A stretch of 64,000 bases of DNA from Podospora comata (taxonomy: Eukaryota; Ascomycota; Sordariomycetes; Sordariales; Podosporaceae): contig CP071494.1 of assembly GCA_017354895.1 (NCBI GenBank), forward strand, positions 496,001 through 560,000, in the 5' to 3' direction. The position numbers were made by a program, and so were the translations under genes. Within the stretch, counting starts at the first letter, position 1, and each line of letters begins with the position of its first letter. Below are positions 1 to 9,375 of the stretch, one piece after another. The notes below the pieces were generated by a model. That model saw only the letters and a list, made by a program, of their open reading frames with translations. It was not told the DNA's origin and ran no database searches.

Positions 1-1002
1 GCGCCGGTCCCATCAGCACCACCTTCCGCCCTACAGGACGTGACAGCGGCCAGTCGCCTTTCTATGTCAACCCTTTCTCGAAATGACAGTACTCTGTCGC
101 TGAATCGGTTGACCAGCAAGACTCGCGACAGCATAGACAGCCAGCGCTCGTCGGTAGTGGCCACCCAGCCGCCCAAACTTCCCGCTATGGATCGTCGTCC
201 TAGTTATAACTCTCAAGGTGATGCGGAACCTGAAGCCAGCTTGCGTCCATCAAGAGCGTCGGCCAGAAACAGCAGAGAGCAAAGCAGAACTTCTAGCCGA
301 GCGCCTGCACGTTCACCTTCTATTCTCAGTTTCGATGGGTTCCGTCTTCCTCCCCCACCCGACATGATCACGGACGACTACGAATCCCCCATTAGCCCCC
401 AAGGGCGCTTACCAGAGCATCTTACTCACCATTCCCGCTCGCTGACGATGCCCACCCTCAGCAGTCAGCGGATTAACGGTCCGCCATTGACAGGGAAGCA
501 GCACACAAAGCTCTCTGAGCAAGAGACTAGGGTAGCAGTGGAGCTCATGTTTGCCGTCATCAACGAAATGTACACCCTCTCCTCGGCCTGGAACATTCGG
601 AGAACACTCCTCGCGGCCGCCAAGTCATTTCTTCTCCGCCCCGGCAATCCCTCGCTGTTGTCAATCCAGACCTTGATTCAGCAGTCTGTCCTTGACGCCA
701 ATACGTCTGACGCCGGAATCGCCACCCATTTGAAAAAGTTGAGGCAGAATGTAATGCCTACTGAAGAGGAGAAGAAGGAGTGGCCAGCAGAGATGACTGC
801 CGAGGAAAAGGAAGCCTTGAGGGTCAAGGCAAGGAAGTTGCTGATCGAGAGTGGGGTACCGGCTGCCTTGATGGGAGTTATGGGACAGGCGGCGACGAGC
901 GAGGCACTGGGACGGTTGTTTGACTGCTTACAGATCGAGGAAGTGGCAAGGGGATTAATGTTTGGAGTTGTGCTACAGGCTGTGAGGACTGTCACGCACT
1001 GA
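1..1002 (+). CDS. PX/sorting-nexin family protein, C-terminal part (partial)
   Basis: The open frame runs in from the left edge, so the 5' part lies outside the window; the stop is at 1000-1002. About 334 residues are visible. The first ~160 are Ser/Pro/Arg-rich and look disordered. From about nt 510 a folded C-terminal domain begins, with 'VAVELMFAVINEMYTLSSAW', 'NIRRTLLAAAKSFLLRPGNP' and a conserved 'ARKLLIESGVPAALMGVMG' stretch. This matches the sorting-nexin C-terminal domain that ends PXA-RGS-PX proteins (yeast Mdm1, animal SNX13/14), which tether the ER to the vacuole or lipid droplets. The PX and PXA parts are not in view, so the assignment rests on the tail alone. An acceptor-like CTACAG at 31-36 could mark an exon start. 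Confidence 0.75.
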   Translation, partial: APVPSAPPSALQDVTAASRLSMSTLSRNDSTLSLNRLTSKTRDSIDSQRSSVVATQPPKLPAMDRRPSYNSQGDAEPEASLRPSRASARNSREQSRTSSRAPARSPSILSFDGFRLPPPPDMITDDYESPISPQGRLPEHLTHHSRSLTMPTLSSQRINGPPLTGKQHTKLSEQETRVAVELMFAVINEMYTLSSAWNIRRTLLAAAKSFLLRPGNPSLLSIQTLIQQSVLDANTSDAGIATHLKKLRQNVMPTEEEKKEWPAEMTAEEKEALRVKARKLLIESGVPAALMGVMGQAATSEALGRLFDCLQIEEVARGLMFGVVLQAVRTVTH

Positions 1003-1689
1003 GGAAGTCATACGTACTTGTCAGGAACCAAGTGTACGAGTAATGTGGTGAAATGCTTGTTGATGTTTGAGATGCCGGGATAGGATTATCGGTTATAATT
1101 AATGTCAGATGATTGGTGGCGGGCTGGACGGAATGATTACTGGTTCTGATACCACCCTGAGAGTTATGGGATGAGAAATAACACACCTGTTGGGATGGGC
1201 TTGTGCCATCTTTTGTGTTTTGCTTATGAAATTAGTTCTTTTAATACACATTTATCGGAGGTTTTGATTACAATTGAGTTTGACTTGGGAGCACGGGTGG
1301 TTTTGATGTGTAAGTCCAAATCTAGCTAGGTCCAAGACATGTGACCCAAGCGTCGGCGTCTGTAACCGAGCTGCCCATAATGGCAACCTGGCCTTATGTA
1401 AGCATGCATTTCGATCACATCGACGACTACCTGCTCTTGTTGATGATCACTTGGCAGTCTCACTCACACGTCTGATGACACTGGTTCCAAGTTTTTTTTG
1501 GAATCTCATAAAACGAAATCTCACACAATATCATTGGACTTCTCACTCGCTCAAATCCAACGGTGGAAGACAATGTTCTAAATTGCTCCTTAGCCGCTCG
1601 CATCTGGCATTCGCAGCGATCTTGGCTTACGGCATCACAGGCCTACAGCACCACATACAAACAGCGCTACAGAGTGAAATTCCAACATC
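1003..1689. other. Intergenic: 3' end of the PX gene and promoter of the DUF92 gene
   Basis: Both neighbours read rightward, so this holds the terminator region of one and the promoter of the other. A T-run lies at about 1491-1498. No further gene or repeat is seen; the short frames here have no recognisable content. Confidence 0.5.
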
Positions 1690-2954
1690 ATGAAATTTAT
1701 TATCGCCGCGCCAGCGACTCTGGCGCTGGTCTACCGCGCCTACAGCAAGAACAGCCTCACTCCGTTAGGTATCTTCGCCGCAGCCCTCACCGCCATCGCT
1801 CACGCAGTCCACCCCTGGAACCTCCCCTTCGTTCTGCTAGTCGTCTTCTTCCTGGCAGGAACAAGAGCCACTCACGTATGTTTCACCCCTTCCCCATCTC
1901 CCTCCCTCATCACTGATCTTCCTCACAGGTAAAAGAAAACATCAAAGCAACCCTCACCCTCAAAGCAACCGGCTCCTCCCCCTCGGGCGGCGGCGAAGGG
2001 CCCCGTACCCACGTCCAGGTCTTCGCCAACTCTTTAACCGCTACCATCCTCACCCTCCTTCACGCGTATCAACTCCACGCAAGGAAACAAGCCCTTTTGT
2101 CCAACCCCTCCTCCCCGGACAACGGCACCCTCTGCTTCTCATGGAAAGGCGACCTCCTAGTCATCGGCATAATCGCAAACTACGCCTGCGTGGCAGCCGA
2201 CACGTTCTCCTCCGAACTCGGGATCCTGTCAAAGTCCTCTCCAAGGCTGATCACAAGCTGGAATCTGAAAAAAGTGCCCCGGGGCACAAACGGGGGTGTC
2301 ACCCTTGTAGGGTTGGCAGCGGGGTTGTTGGGAAGTATAATCATCGTCACCACCTCTGTCTTGTTTCTGCCGTTTTGCACCGCCGATTCAAAGACCTTAC
2401 CCGGTGGAGGGCAGCCCTGGGATGTCAAGGAACGGCAAGCTCTCATTTTAGGGTTGACGGTCTCGGGTTTGCTGGGCAGTGTGATGGATTCTGTTCTTGG
2501 AGGCCTGTTCCAGAGGAGCGTCAAAGATGTTAGGAGCGGGAAGATTGTCGAGGGGGAGGGAGGGGAGAGGGTGTTGGTTGCTAGTCCGGTTGTTATCCCT
2601 GGTCATCATCACCAACCTGGGCAGGAGGAGGATGCGGGAGCGGAGATCAAGGCTATACTTCTTCGTGGGGAGGGGAAGGATGCGGTTGAGGAGACTGCGG
2701 GGTCTTCTGCCGTGGAGGAGGGGGATCACGTTGTGGATTTGAAGAAGAGGTATGACCCGAAGAATAAGCAGCGGAAGTCGAGTTTTGGGGATGAGAGGCC
2801 TTCTCGGGAGGTGGTTACTGGGTGGGACTTGCTTGATAATAACGATGTGAACTTTTTGATGGCGTTTGGGATGAGCTTTGGGGCGATGGCAGTGGCGGGG
2901 TGGTATTGGGGGGTTTCGCTTTGGACGATTGTCCCGGGAGGAGTCGCGGTTTAG
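1690..2954 (+). CDS. TMEM19/DUF92 integral membrane protein
   Basis: Two exons, 1690-1875 and 1929-2954, are joined through a 53-nt intron (donor GTATGT, acceptor CTCACAG, phase 0), giving 403 residues. The protein is mostly hydrophobic helices: the N-terminus, 'WNLPFVLLVVFFLAGTRATH', 'LVIGIIANYACVAADTFSSE', 'GGVTLVGLAAGLLGSIIIVT', and two C-terminal segments. The motif A-A-D-T-F-S-S-E-L-G followed by a Gly-Gly-Val-Thr segment is the DUF92/TMEM19 signature. The loop at about nt 2540-2800 is an acidic/basic linker that separates the last two helices from the rest. In plants a DUF92 member (VTE6) is a phytyl-phosphate kinase; the fungal substrate is not known to me. It is convergent with cdc14 downstream. 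Confidence 0.82.
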
Positions 2955-3488
2955 TTCTTGATAGTCAAGACTTTGTGTTGGTTTGGAGTTCCAGCGGATA
3001 GCGATGATATAATGGCTTGTTGGTGGGGGAGGAATCTGATATACGTATGTTTTAATGATGATCAAGACCCAGGTCTTTGTGGGCTCCAAATATTGTCTTT
3101 ATATGTAAAGGCTGACTGATTCCATCTGCCGCAACACAGATATGGTGTAAATTAAGAAGCCTGGCACATATTTGCCGTAGGCCATGCTTTGGTATATAAT
3201 GGTATCTAAAACTCCTAGACTCCACGCCTCTTTCTATAACCCCTGAAAAGTCTTTCTGCCTGTCGACCCCTTGACAGGTTGTAATCCACAGTCTTTTCCG
3301 CTCTTCAAATGCGTGCAGTGGTAAGTAACTGTGAGCTAGGACTGGGCAGGAAATGAATCCCGGCATCGACCTAGCGAAATAAGAGAAGCAAACTCAGACG
3401 AGGAAAAAACATGCAAACACCCACAACAGCCATAATGCTCTCCTAACAAAACAGAAAAAAATGGAGAGAACAAGAACAACACCTCCGC
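2955..3488. other. Intergenic: convergent 3' ends
   Basis: This 0.5-kb tail-to-tail spacer lies between the DUF92 gene and cdc14. It is AT-richer than the genes and would hold both 3' UTRs. Nothing else is seen. Confidence 0.5.
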
Positions 3489-4406
3489 TCAGCTCAGAAT
3501 ACCCCCAAATGGTTTATACGTATCCAGATCTTTCAACAACTCGTCCACTACCCCTGGTAGATAGCGGTCAAGGTGCTGCTTCTTGGCATCCACACTCAGC
3601 GTGTTCCCACTTTCACTCTTTGACCTTTGCCTGCCACCGCTAGCAAGCAGTTTGGACTTTCCTGGGCTACCTGGGATTAACTCTGGCCCCGCAATTACAC
3701 TCGTTCTGTCTGGTTTGGGGATATTTGGTGTTTCTGGCGTCAGGTAAAAGTACAAGAATTCCGTGAGGCGGAACTTGACCTCTCTGCCGGTCTCACGGGA
3801 CTTGAACAGGGAGGTTACGGTAAGTAGACCGTCAAGGGCTTCGAATACTCGAATATTTTGGGGCATGTCGAGAAGGGCAACGACAAGGGTGATTATTGTG
3901 GCGCATTGGATGGCAGGGGAGTTGATGGGTTCGAGAAGATCGAGGAGAAGCTGAAGATGAGGATACATGTTAGAACTGGCGGGGAAGCTGGAATGGCGGG
4001 CGTATCTTACGTTCATATGTACGCTGCGCTGAAAAAGCACCCTGCTTGGCGGGTGCAAAAGCAAGACGCCCTGGATGAGATCCAGCGCGTTGACTATCAA
4101 CATGTCGTACGATCCATCTCCTCCTCGCACAACGAGCCAGTCGAGTGTGGTGAGAAGACGCTGCGCAACGTTCCATTCGAATCCCTCCTGGAGCTTGAAG
4201 AATTCTCGAAAAGCTGGATCAGGGGAGAGGTCTGCGAGCATTCGGCGCGGTGGTTGTTGTTGGTTTTCTCCTTGTTTCTTGGGGCTACCTTGGCCGGCAA
4301 GGCAGATCTGAGCAAGAAGGCCTTCGACCTGCCTCAGCCCCTTTTTGATTTTGGAACCATCGAAGGACGAGAGGTTATCGAAAGCGAGAGAGAGTAATGA
4401 TTCCAT
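3489..4406 (-). CDS. cdc14: Cdc14, septation initiation network scaffold (not the phosphatase)
   Basis: The frame is open from ATG at 4406 to the stop at 3489, but a 60-nt intron lies inside it at 3951-4010 (donor GTAAGA, branch TTCTAAC, acceptor TTCAG). Removing it joins 'SVHMN' to 'LLLDLLEPINSPAIQCATII', the continuous family sequence, and leaves 285 residues. The N-terminus 'MESLLSLAFDNLSSFDGSKI' and the helical core (LLxLLEP, ALLDMPQNIRVFEALDGL, VKFRLTEFLYFYL) identify the fungal Cdc14 family. In fission yeast Cdc14 binds the kinase Sid1 and acts at the spindle pole in the septation network. The C-terminal third carries a Ser/Lys-rich linker (about nt 3600-3690), then a conserved 'HLDRYLPGVVDELLKDL' tail. 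It shares a 1.5-kb divergent promoter with GGPP synthase. Confidence 0.9.
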   Translation of the reverse strand: MESLLSLAFDNLSSFDGSKIKKGLRQVEGLLAQICLAGQGSPKKQGENQQQPPRRMLADLSPDPAFREFFKLQEGFEWNVAQRLLTTLDWLVVRGGDGSYDMLIVNALDLIQGVLLLHPPSRVLFQRSVHMNVRYARHSSFPASSNMYPHLQLLLDLLEPINSPAIQCATIITLVVALLDMPQNIRVFEALDGLLTVTSLFKSRETGREVKFRLTEFLYFYLTPETPNIPKPDRTSVIAGPELIPGSPGKSKLLASGGRQRSKSESGNTLSVDAKKQHLDRYLPGVVDELLKDLDTYKPFGGILS

Positions 4407-5927
4407 CTTGTACTGCTAATCCTGGACTGTTGCACTCGCGTGCTTCGTCGATTTGTTGCCTCGAGTATTGAGATTTCACAATGCGCATTCGCCACGTATA
4501 GTCGATAGTATAAGAGAAGTGCCACGGTTGGCGAGCGACACTCCTGAATCTGTATTGCTTGCGTACGAACTGCTCGGATGGTTGGTTTTCCTAGAGGTTG
4601 GACTCAGTATCGCGACAGGCGGTATAAGTGGGCGCGGTGATGGTTACGGGCCGGTTGTATACAGTCGAAGTAACGCAAGCGGGTATCGACGGGAAAGGGA
4701 GAGAGGACGGTACGCAGAGAGTCTTCGGACGCAAAAGAGTGCCAGACTGACTCGAAATGCTCTGTCGCGCCGGTTGGACTTGAGCTTGGTCCAAACTGGC
4801 GGGATATCGAGTCCACTGTCGAACAATCAAGCATTGGGTGCCACAGCAACCGGCTGATAAGATAAAGATCTAGCTGCCCACCTGCCGAACAGGGATCACT
4901 CAACCTCAAACTGGGGAAGCGGGGCCGTGCGTTTTGTTTCAATGCTTGTGGAACCTCTTGAGCAACATTCCATCCAACACTGCATCAGACTTCCTGAACC
5001 AGACCCAAAGCATTCAAGTCCAGGGCGTGGCACAAGAGTCCAAGGACGCATGGAAAAGGGACGGTATGCAACTTTGAAACCAGATCCGCAAGGGAGGGAG
5101 TTTGTCTCCTTTTTTATACCGCTTCCTCTGTTGGGCTTGCTGCTTTTGCCCCCCCTTCACAATGTCTATTTCTTTTTATTTTGACAGATACTCTAGAAGC
5201 TCAGTAGCGATCCCTTGATCAGAAATCTTGGATCTCTTCCATTCACTCTCAGTGCTTTGACGGTCAGCTCAGCTCATCAAAGTCTCCCGCTCCCACATCT
5301 CACCAACCAATGTCTGTGGCTTAGCTTTGGCCAAAGAAGCAACCAACTGTCTGTTCCCTGCCTCCAAAGGCTTTGTTGCAGTGGTAAATATTTATTACCA
5401 CAAAGCACAGCCTTCGGCGTGTAGCTATATTTGTCAGAGGAGCTGCTATTTCGCATCGAAAACGCCTAGAGGAGTGCTTGGGTTGACACAGAGACAGCAG
5501 CCCACGGACTCTGTACGAGTTTGGCATTTCGACGAAAGTCTATTCAATCCAATCAAATTCCTAATTTGTCTCAATTCTACCCGGTGAGCTTGCCGACAAT
5601 TTCTTCCTTTTCTTGTCTATGATTCGGGATCTTCAACGAGCACATGCAAATTTACCCCACCATCATCTATCCCACCTCACAACCCAATAGTGCTGTCGCT
5701 GTCACCCAAGACATGGTGGAGAGAAAGACCCGATTTGCAGCAGTGAATCATATCATCTGTTTTACCTCCTCTGGTGGTTTACAGAGTTGCACGGGTTCCT
5801 TGCCATCATGTCTGCAGGAACTGGGCTGATGGCTGTGTCCTGACATTGATAGTGGGGTAAACAGGAGAGCTGGAGCTAACCGTCAACTTGGCGATTAAAC
5901 AGAGCTACACTGGAGCTCACAGATCGC
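4407..5927. promoter_or_regulatory. Divergent promoter, cdc14 / GGPP synthase
   Basis: This 1.5-kb spacer separates two divergent starts. Two intron-like stretches could sit in the GGPPS 5' leader: one with donor GGTATG near 5064 and acceptor TTTTGACAG near 5187, and a short one with donor GGTAAA near 5856, branch GCTAAC near 5875 and acceptor TTAAACAG near 5902. Both are inferred from splice motifs only. No coding sequence is convincing here. Confidence 0.4.
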
Positions 5928-7331
5928 ATGTCGTCACCAACATCGAGTGCCGCCCACGATCCGAGATCGCGCCCCACCAAGGTACCTTCCAAATCCCGAT
6001 CGTTGGAAGCCTCGAGGACGCGGAGGCTGCTTTTTAAAAGCCCGCGCCGCAAGCATCAGGCAACCATGGACAGTTCCTCTCCTCTTCATCCCTCCTCGTT
6101 CAACAATCCCGCAGCTGCCCTTCATCCCCAGGCTCCTACACAGATACCCTTCCTGCAGTCACCTGCTGTCATCCCTCCTCGGACTACATCGTCAAACTTC
6201 GCTGCCTCGACAGTCCCACCAGCTTCAACAAAACCAAATTCTAAAACCATCCTAGAGAGCAGTTGGTTATCAGGCTCCGCTGCAAACCCTAGTCAGACAA
6301 CACCTGGCCATACCCGCCATCAAAGTCGCAAACCTTCTGTTACTTCCAGTTCCTCGTTTCCCTCAAACGCAATGGCTCAACAACAACCGCCAGACCCCTC
6401 CCGTTTCGCAACCGAGGATTTCTTCCTCAACACCAAGAGGCTATGGACAGAGCAGAAGGACAAGGTCCTCACAGCCCCATATGATTACCTCAACGGCCAC
6501 CCAGGCAAAGACTTTAGATCCGCCCTCGTCAACGCCTTTGACGCCTTTCTCGAAGTGCCAAAAGAGTCCAAAGAAACCATCACAAAGGTGGTATCGATGC
6601 TTCACACAGCCTCCCTCCTGGTCGACGACGTAGAAGATAACTCTCTCCTCCGCCGCGGTCTCCCGGTGGCGCACACCATCTACGGTATTCCCCAAACAAT
6701 CAACTCGTCCAACTACATCTACTTTGTTGCCCTCCAAGAGCTCCAGAAGCTCAAGAACCCAAAAGTAGTCAACATCTTTGCCGAAGAGCTCCTGAACCTC
6801 CACCGCGGCCAGGGAATGGACCTCTACTGGCGCGACACCCTCACCTGTCCCACCGAAGACGAGTACCTCGAGATGGTGGGCAACAAAACGGGCGGGTTAT
6901 TCAGGCTGGGCATCAAGCTGATGCAAGCTGAATCCCGCAGCCTGACGGATTGCATCCCCCTTGTCAATGTTATTGGGTTGATCTTCCAGATCGCGGATGA
7001 TTACCAGAATCTCTGGAGCAAGGAGTACACCGCCAACAAGGGCATGTGCGAGGACCTGACGGAAGGAAAGTTTTCGTTTCCGGTCATCCACAGCATCAGG
7101 AGCAATCCGTCTAATTCCCAGCTGCTGAATATCTTGAGGCAAAAGACTACGAATGAGGAGGTGAAGAGGTATGCGGTTTCGTATATGCAGAGCACTGGGA
7201 GCTTTGAGTATACGAAGAAGGTGGTGCACACGCTGATTGATAGGGCGAGGAGAATGGCAGATGAGCTGGATGAGGGGAAGGGGAGGGCGGTATTGGTGCA
7301 TAAGATTTTGGATAGGGTTGTTATTGATTGA
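5928..7331 (+). CDS. al-3: Geranylgeranyl diphosphate synthase (AL-3 type)
   Basis: A single open frame of 467 codons. The catalytic half (from about residue 165) has the first aspartate-rich motif DDVED at residues 233-237 after 'MLHTASLLV', followed by [12 protein letters not shown], and the second motif DDYQN at 357-361 in '[14 protein letters not shown]'. The fungal GGPPS signatures '[20 protein letters not shown]' and '[14 protein letters not shown]' are present. The enzyme condenses FPP with IPP to make GGPP for carotenoids, geranylgeranylated GTPases and other diterpenoid products. Residues 1-150 are Ser/Pro-rich and not part of the fold. A second in-frame ATG at 6066 would give 421 residues, close to the roughly 430 of Neurospora AL-3, so the true start is open. 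No carotenoid gene lies beside it, so a housekeeping role is likely. Confidence 0.93.
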   Translation: MSSPTSSAAHDPRSRPTKVPSKSRSLEASRTRRLLFKSPRRKHQATMDSSSPLHPSSFNNPAAALHPQAPTQIPFLQSPAVIPPRTTSSNFAASTVPPASTKPNSKTILESSWLSGSAANPSQTTPGHTRHQSRKPSVTSSSSFPSNAMAQQQPPDPSRFATEDFFLNTKRLWTEQKDKVLTAPYDYLNGHPGKDFRSALVNAFDAFLEVPKESKETITKVVSMLHTASLLVDDVEDNSLLRRGLPVAHTIYGIPQTINSSNYIYFVALQELQKLKNPKVVNIFAEELLNLHRGQGMDLYWRDTLTCPTEDEYLEMVGNKTGGLFRLGIKLMQAESRSLTDCIPLVNVIGLIFQIADDYQNLWSKEYTANKGMCEDLTEGKFSFPVIHSIRSNPSNSQLLNILRQKTTNEEVKRYAVSYMQSTGSFEYTKKVVHTLIDRARRMADELDEGKGRAVLVHKILDRVVID

Positions 7332-7784
7332 TCGCAATGGTTATCTTTTGAGCAGGATCTTTCTCTGTTGTGTGGCGAGGAGTTGAGCAATGGGTTCTTT
7401 GTTTGAGAGCCAATACCTATGATACCTATGATGAAGTGGACAGAATAACCGGTATTGCAACTCAGGAAGGTATAATAATCTTCAACGTGCACCTTTTAAT
7501 ATGGGGAATATGTTTAGGAGAATATGGTTAGGGGAATATGTTTAGGGGAATATGTTTAGGGGAATATGTTTAAGGAAATCTTTACCTAGCAGCGCATAAA
7601 GTTATGAAGCGTGTTGCGTGTTAGGGTTTCATATTTTTTTCTTCCTTGGTATTCTCTATTTCTTTGTCCACCACGTGGGCAGCAACACCAATTTCCAGCC
7701 ACGCGGTAAACCTCAAGTTACAAGCATGATCATAACTCATCTCATTCATAAATCTATCCTCTACCATTCTGTAGTTCTGTTAAC
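7332..7784. other. Intergenic: convergent 3' ends
   Basis: This tail-to-tail spacer lies between GGPP synthase and the peroxin. It contains the 14-bp tandem repeat listed separately and otherwise AT-rich 3' UTR-like sequence. Confidence 0.5.
7503..7572. repeat. Five tandem 14-bp repeats (GGGGAATATGTTTA)
   Basis: Five head-to-tail copies of a 14-bp unit fill 70 bases. Copies 1, 3, 4 and 5 are identical; copy 2 differs at two positions (GGAGAATATGGTTA). The array lies in the 3' spacer just past the GGPP synthase gene. The near identity points to recent slippage or unequal exchange. Confidence 0.9.
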
Positions 7785-9375
7785 CTAGCCAGTAACATTC
7801 TTCCTCCTCACCATCCTCACCCACCTCCTTCTCCTCCACTCACCCCTCCGCCCCATCCCCTCCTCCCCCTCCTCCCAACTCAACCCCCCATTCTGCCTCA
7901 TCGGGGTAGCCTGATTACCGCTCCTCACCGGCTCCTCCTCACTTTCCTCCCCAATCGTCCCCATCCCCCCACCACCACCAGCAGACTTTTCCGAAGAAGA
8001 GGCGATATCATAAACCCACCTCTCCCCCTCCGTCTCAATCTCCACGCCCGTAATAATCCTCTCCTCTACCCACTCCCTGCTCCACAGATCAAGCCCCCAC
8101 TTCTTCTCTGACCACTCCCACCCTTCTGGCGGCTGGACATCCTCAAAGAATCTCGTTCCCTGCGGTCGCTGCCCAAAGATGCGCTGGGCTGATAAAGGGT
8201 CGTATGGCGAGGGGGAAAAAACCCATGGTTCCCACTCCCCTCCTGGGTAATGACTCAGCCGTTGAAGTTCAAAGATTTCCACCTCGCGGGTTTCAGGGGC
8301 GGAGTCGAGGATTATTTCCTTCGATAGCAAAGCTGGGATGTCAACAGTGGGGATTTTAACCGGGTGAGGGTCGGTCGGGGAAGAGAGCGTGGGATTGTGG
8401 TAAAGGTACTGTTCCGTGGCTTGAGCGACAAGCCTGTTGATTGTTGGGTGAGCAGACAATATGGCACCCCAGCCCCCCACAAGCATGAGGTAGCGCCAGG
8501 GGATGAGGTGGGCTGATATGAGCATTACTACCAGAGCGGCGAATAGCCCGACGAAAATAGCGGATGAGAGCGCCTCGTCGGAGAAGTTGGTTACGGGGAC
8601 GATTAGAGTCACGACTTTGTCGTGGACGACGGAGAAATCCTCCATGACGTTTTGGAGGTCACCCATGTTGCGGAAGAAGTCCTTAGACAGCTCTTTAGTG
8701 GGCTGGAAGTTGCGAGCTGGTGCTAAAGGAGGGCCACGGGGGGAATAGCCTAGGTTTCGGACTTGGTGGTCGGGGTCGGAGGATGTTGACGGGGCAGGGT
8801 GACGGGCGATGAAGGAGGGGACGAAGATGAAGAAGACGGCTATCGCGAGGGGAAGTGCGAAGAGGAGGTAGGGGTCGAGGCAGACGAAGGTGTAGACTGC
8901 GAGGAGGGAGAGGGTGTGGGTTGGTTTGCGCCATGAAAGCACTTTCAGAGCTCGAGACTGGAATTTGAAAACCACACCAATGCGAGCGTTGAAGCGGCGG
9001 AAGTTGTTGGACATCAAAGGGATAGAGAATCCGGGTCGTTCGGCAAAGGCTGGAGGGTCGTCACCTCCCATGATGGAGGGTGTTTGTGTGTGACCATCTT
9101 CTGCTGCTGGTATCACTTGTGATAGAAGTCTGTATGAGAAGTGGTTAGCATACCAGGGCTCGAAATTAGAAGAGTGGAAAAACACAAAAGACCTACTTTT
9201 CTAGTAGTTTGTCTTGTATACTTGCAGCCCGAAATATACCATTCTTCAAGCTTTTTACTTTCCTCGCCGAGCGAGATTGATGATCTTGTGGTTGTGATGG
9301 TTGGCTTTCATCACCTTCTGGCATGACGGATTCATCGGCGGCAGTCAATAACTGTTCTTCCAGTTCATCCACCAT
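7785..9375 (-). CDS. Pex28-32-type peroxin with dysferlin domain
   Basis: Exon 1 is 9375-9197 and exon 2 is 9129-7785, joined through a 67-nt intron (donor GTAGGT, branch GCTAAC, acceptor ATACAG); 507 residues. The junction restores 'QDKLLEKLLSQVIPA', the usual opening of this family. Next come 'FNARIGVVFKFQSRALKVL' and a long hydrophobic hairpin ('LLAVYTFVCLDPYLLFALPL'), the 'KDFFRNMGDLQNVMEDF' helix, a second membrane pair, and a C-terminal DysF domain (EIFELQR...GWEWSEKKWGLDLWS...GERWVYDI). These peroxins sit in the ER or peroxisome membrane and control peroxisome size, number and budding sites. The tail is Gly/Glu-rich and ends in an Arg cluster. I cannot separate the Pex28/29 from the Pex30-32 branch by eye. 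Confidence 0.88.

Noticed and set aside
5944-7331. Carotenoid or diterpene cluster around GGPP synthase
   Set aside because: Neighbours are Cdc14, a DUF92 protein and a peroxin; no terpene cyclase, P450 or phytoene enzyme is present.
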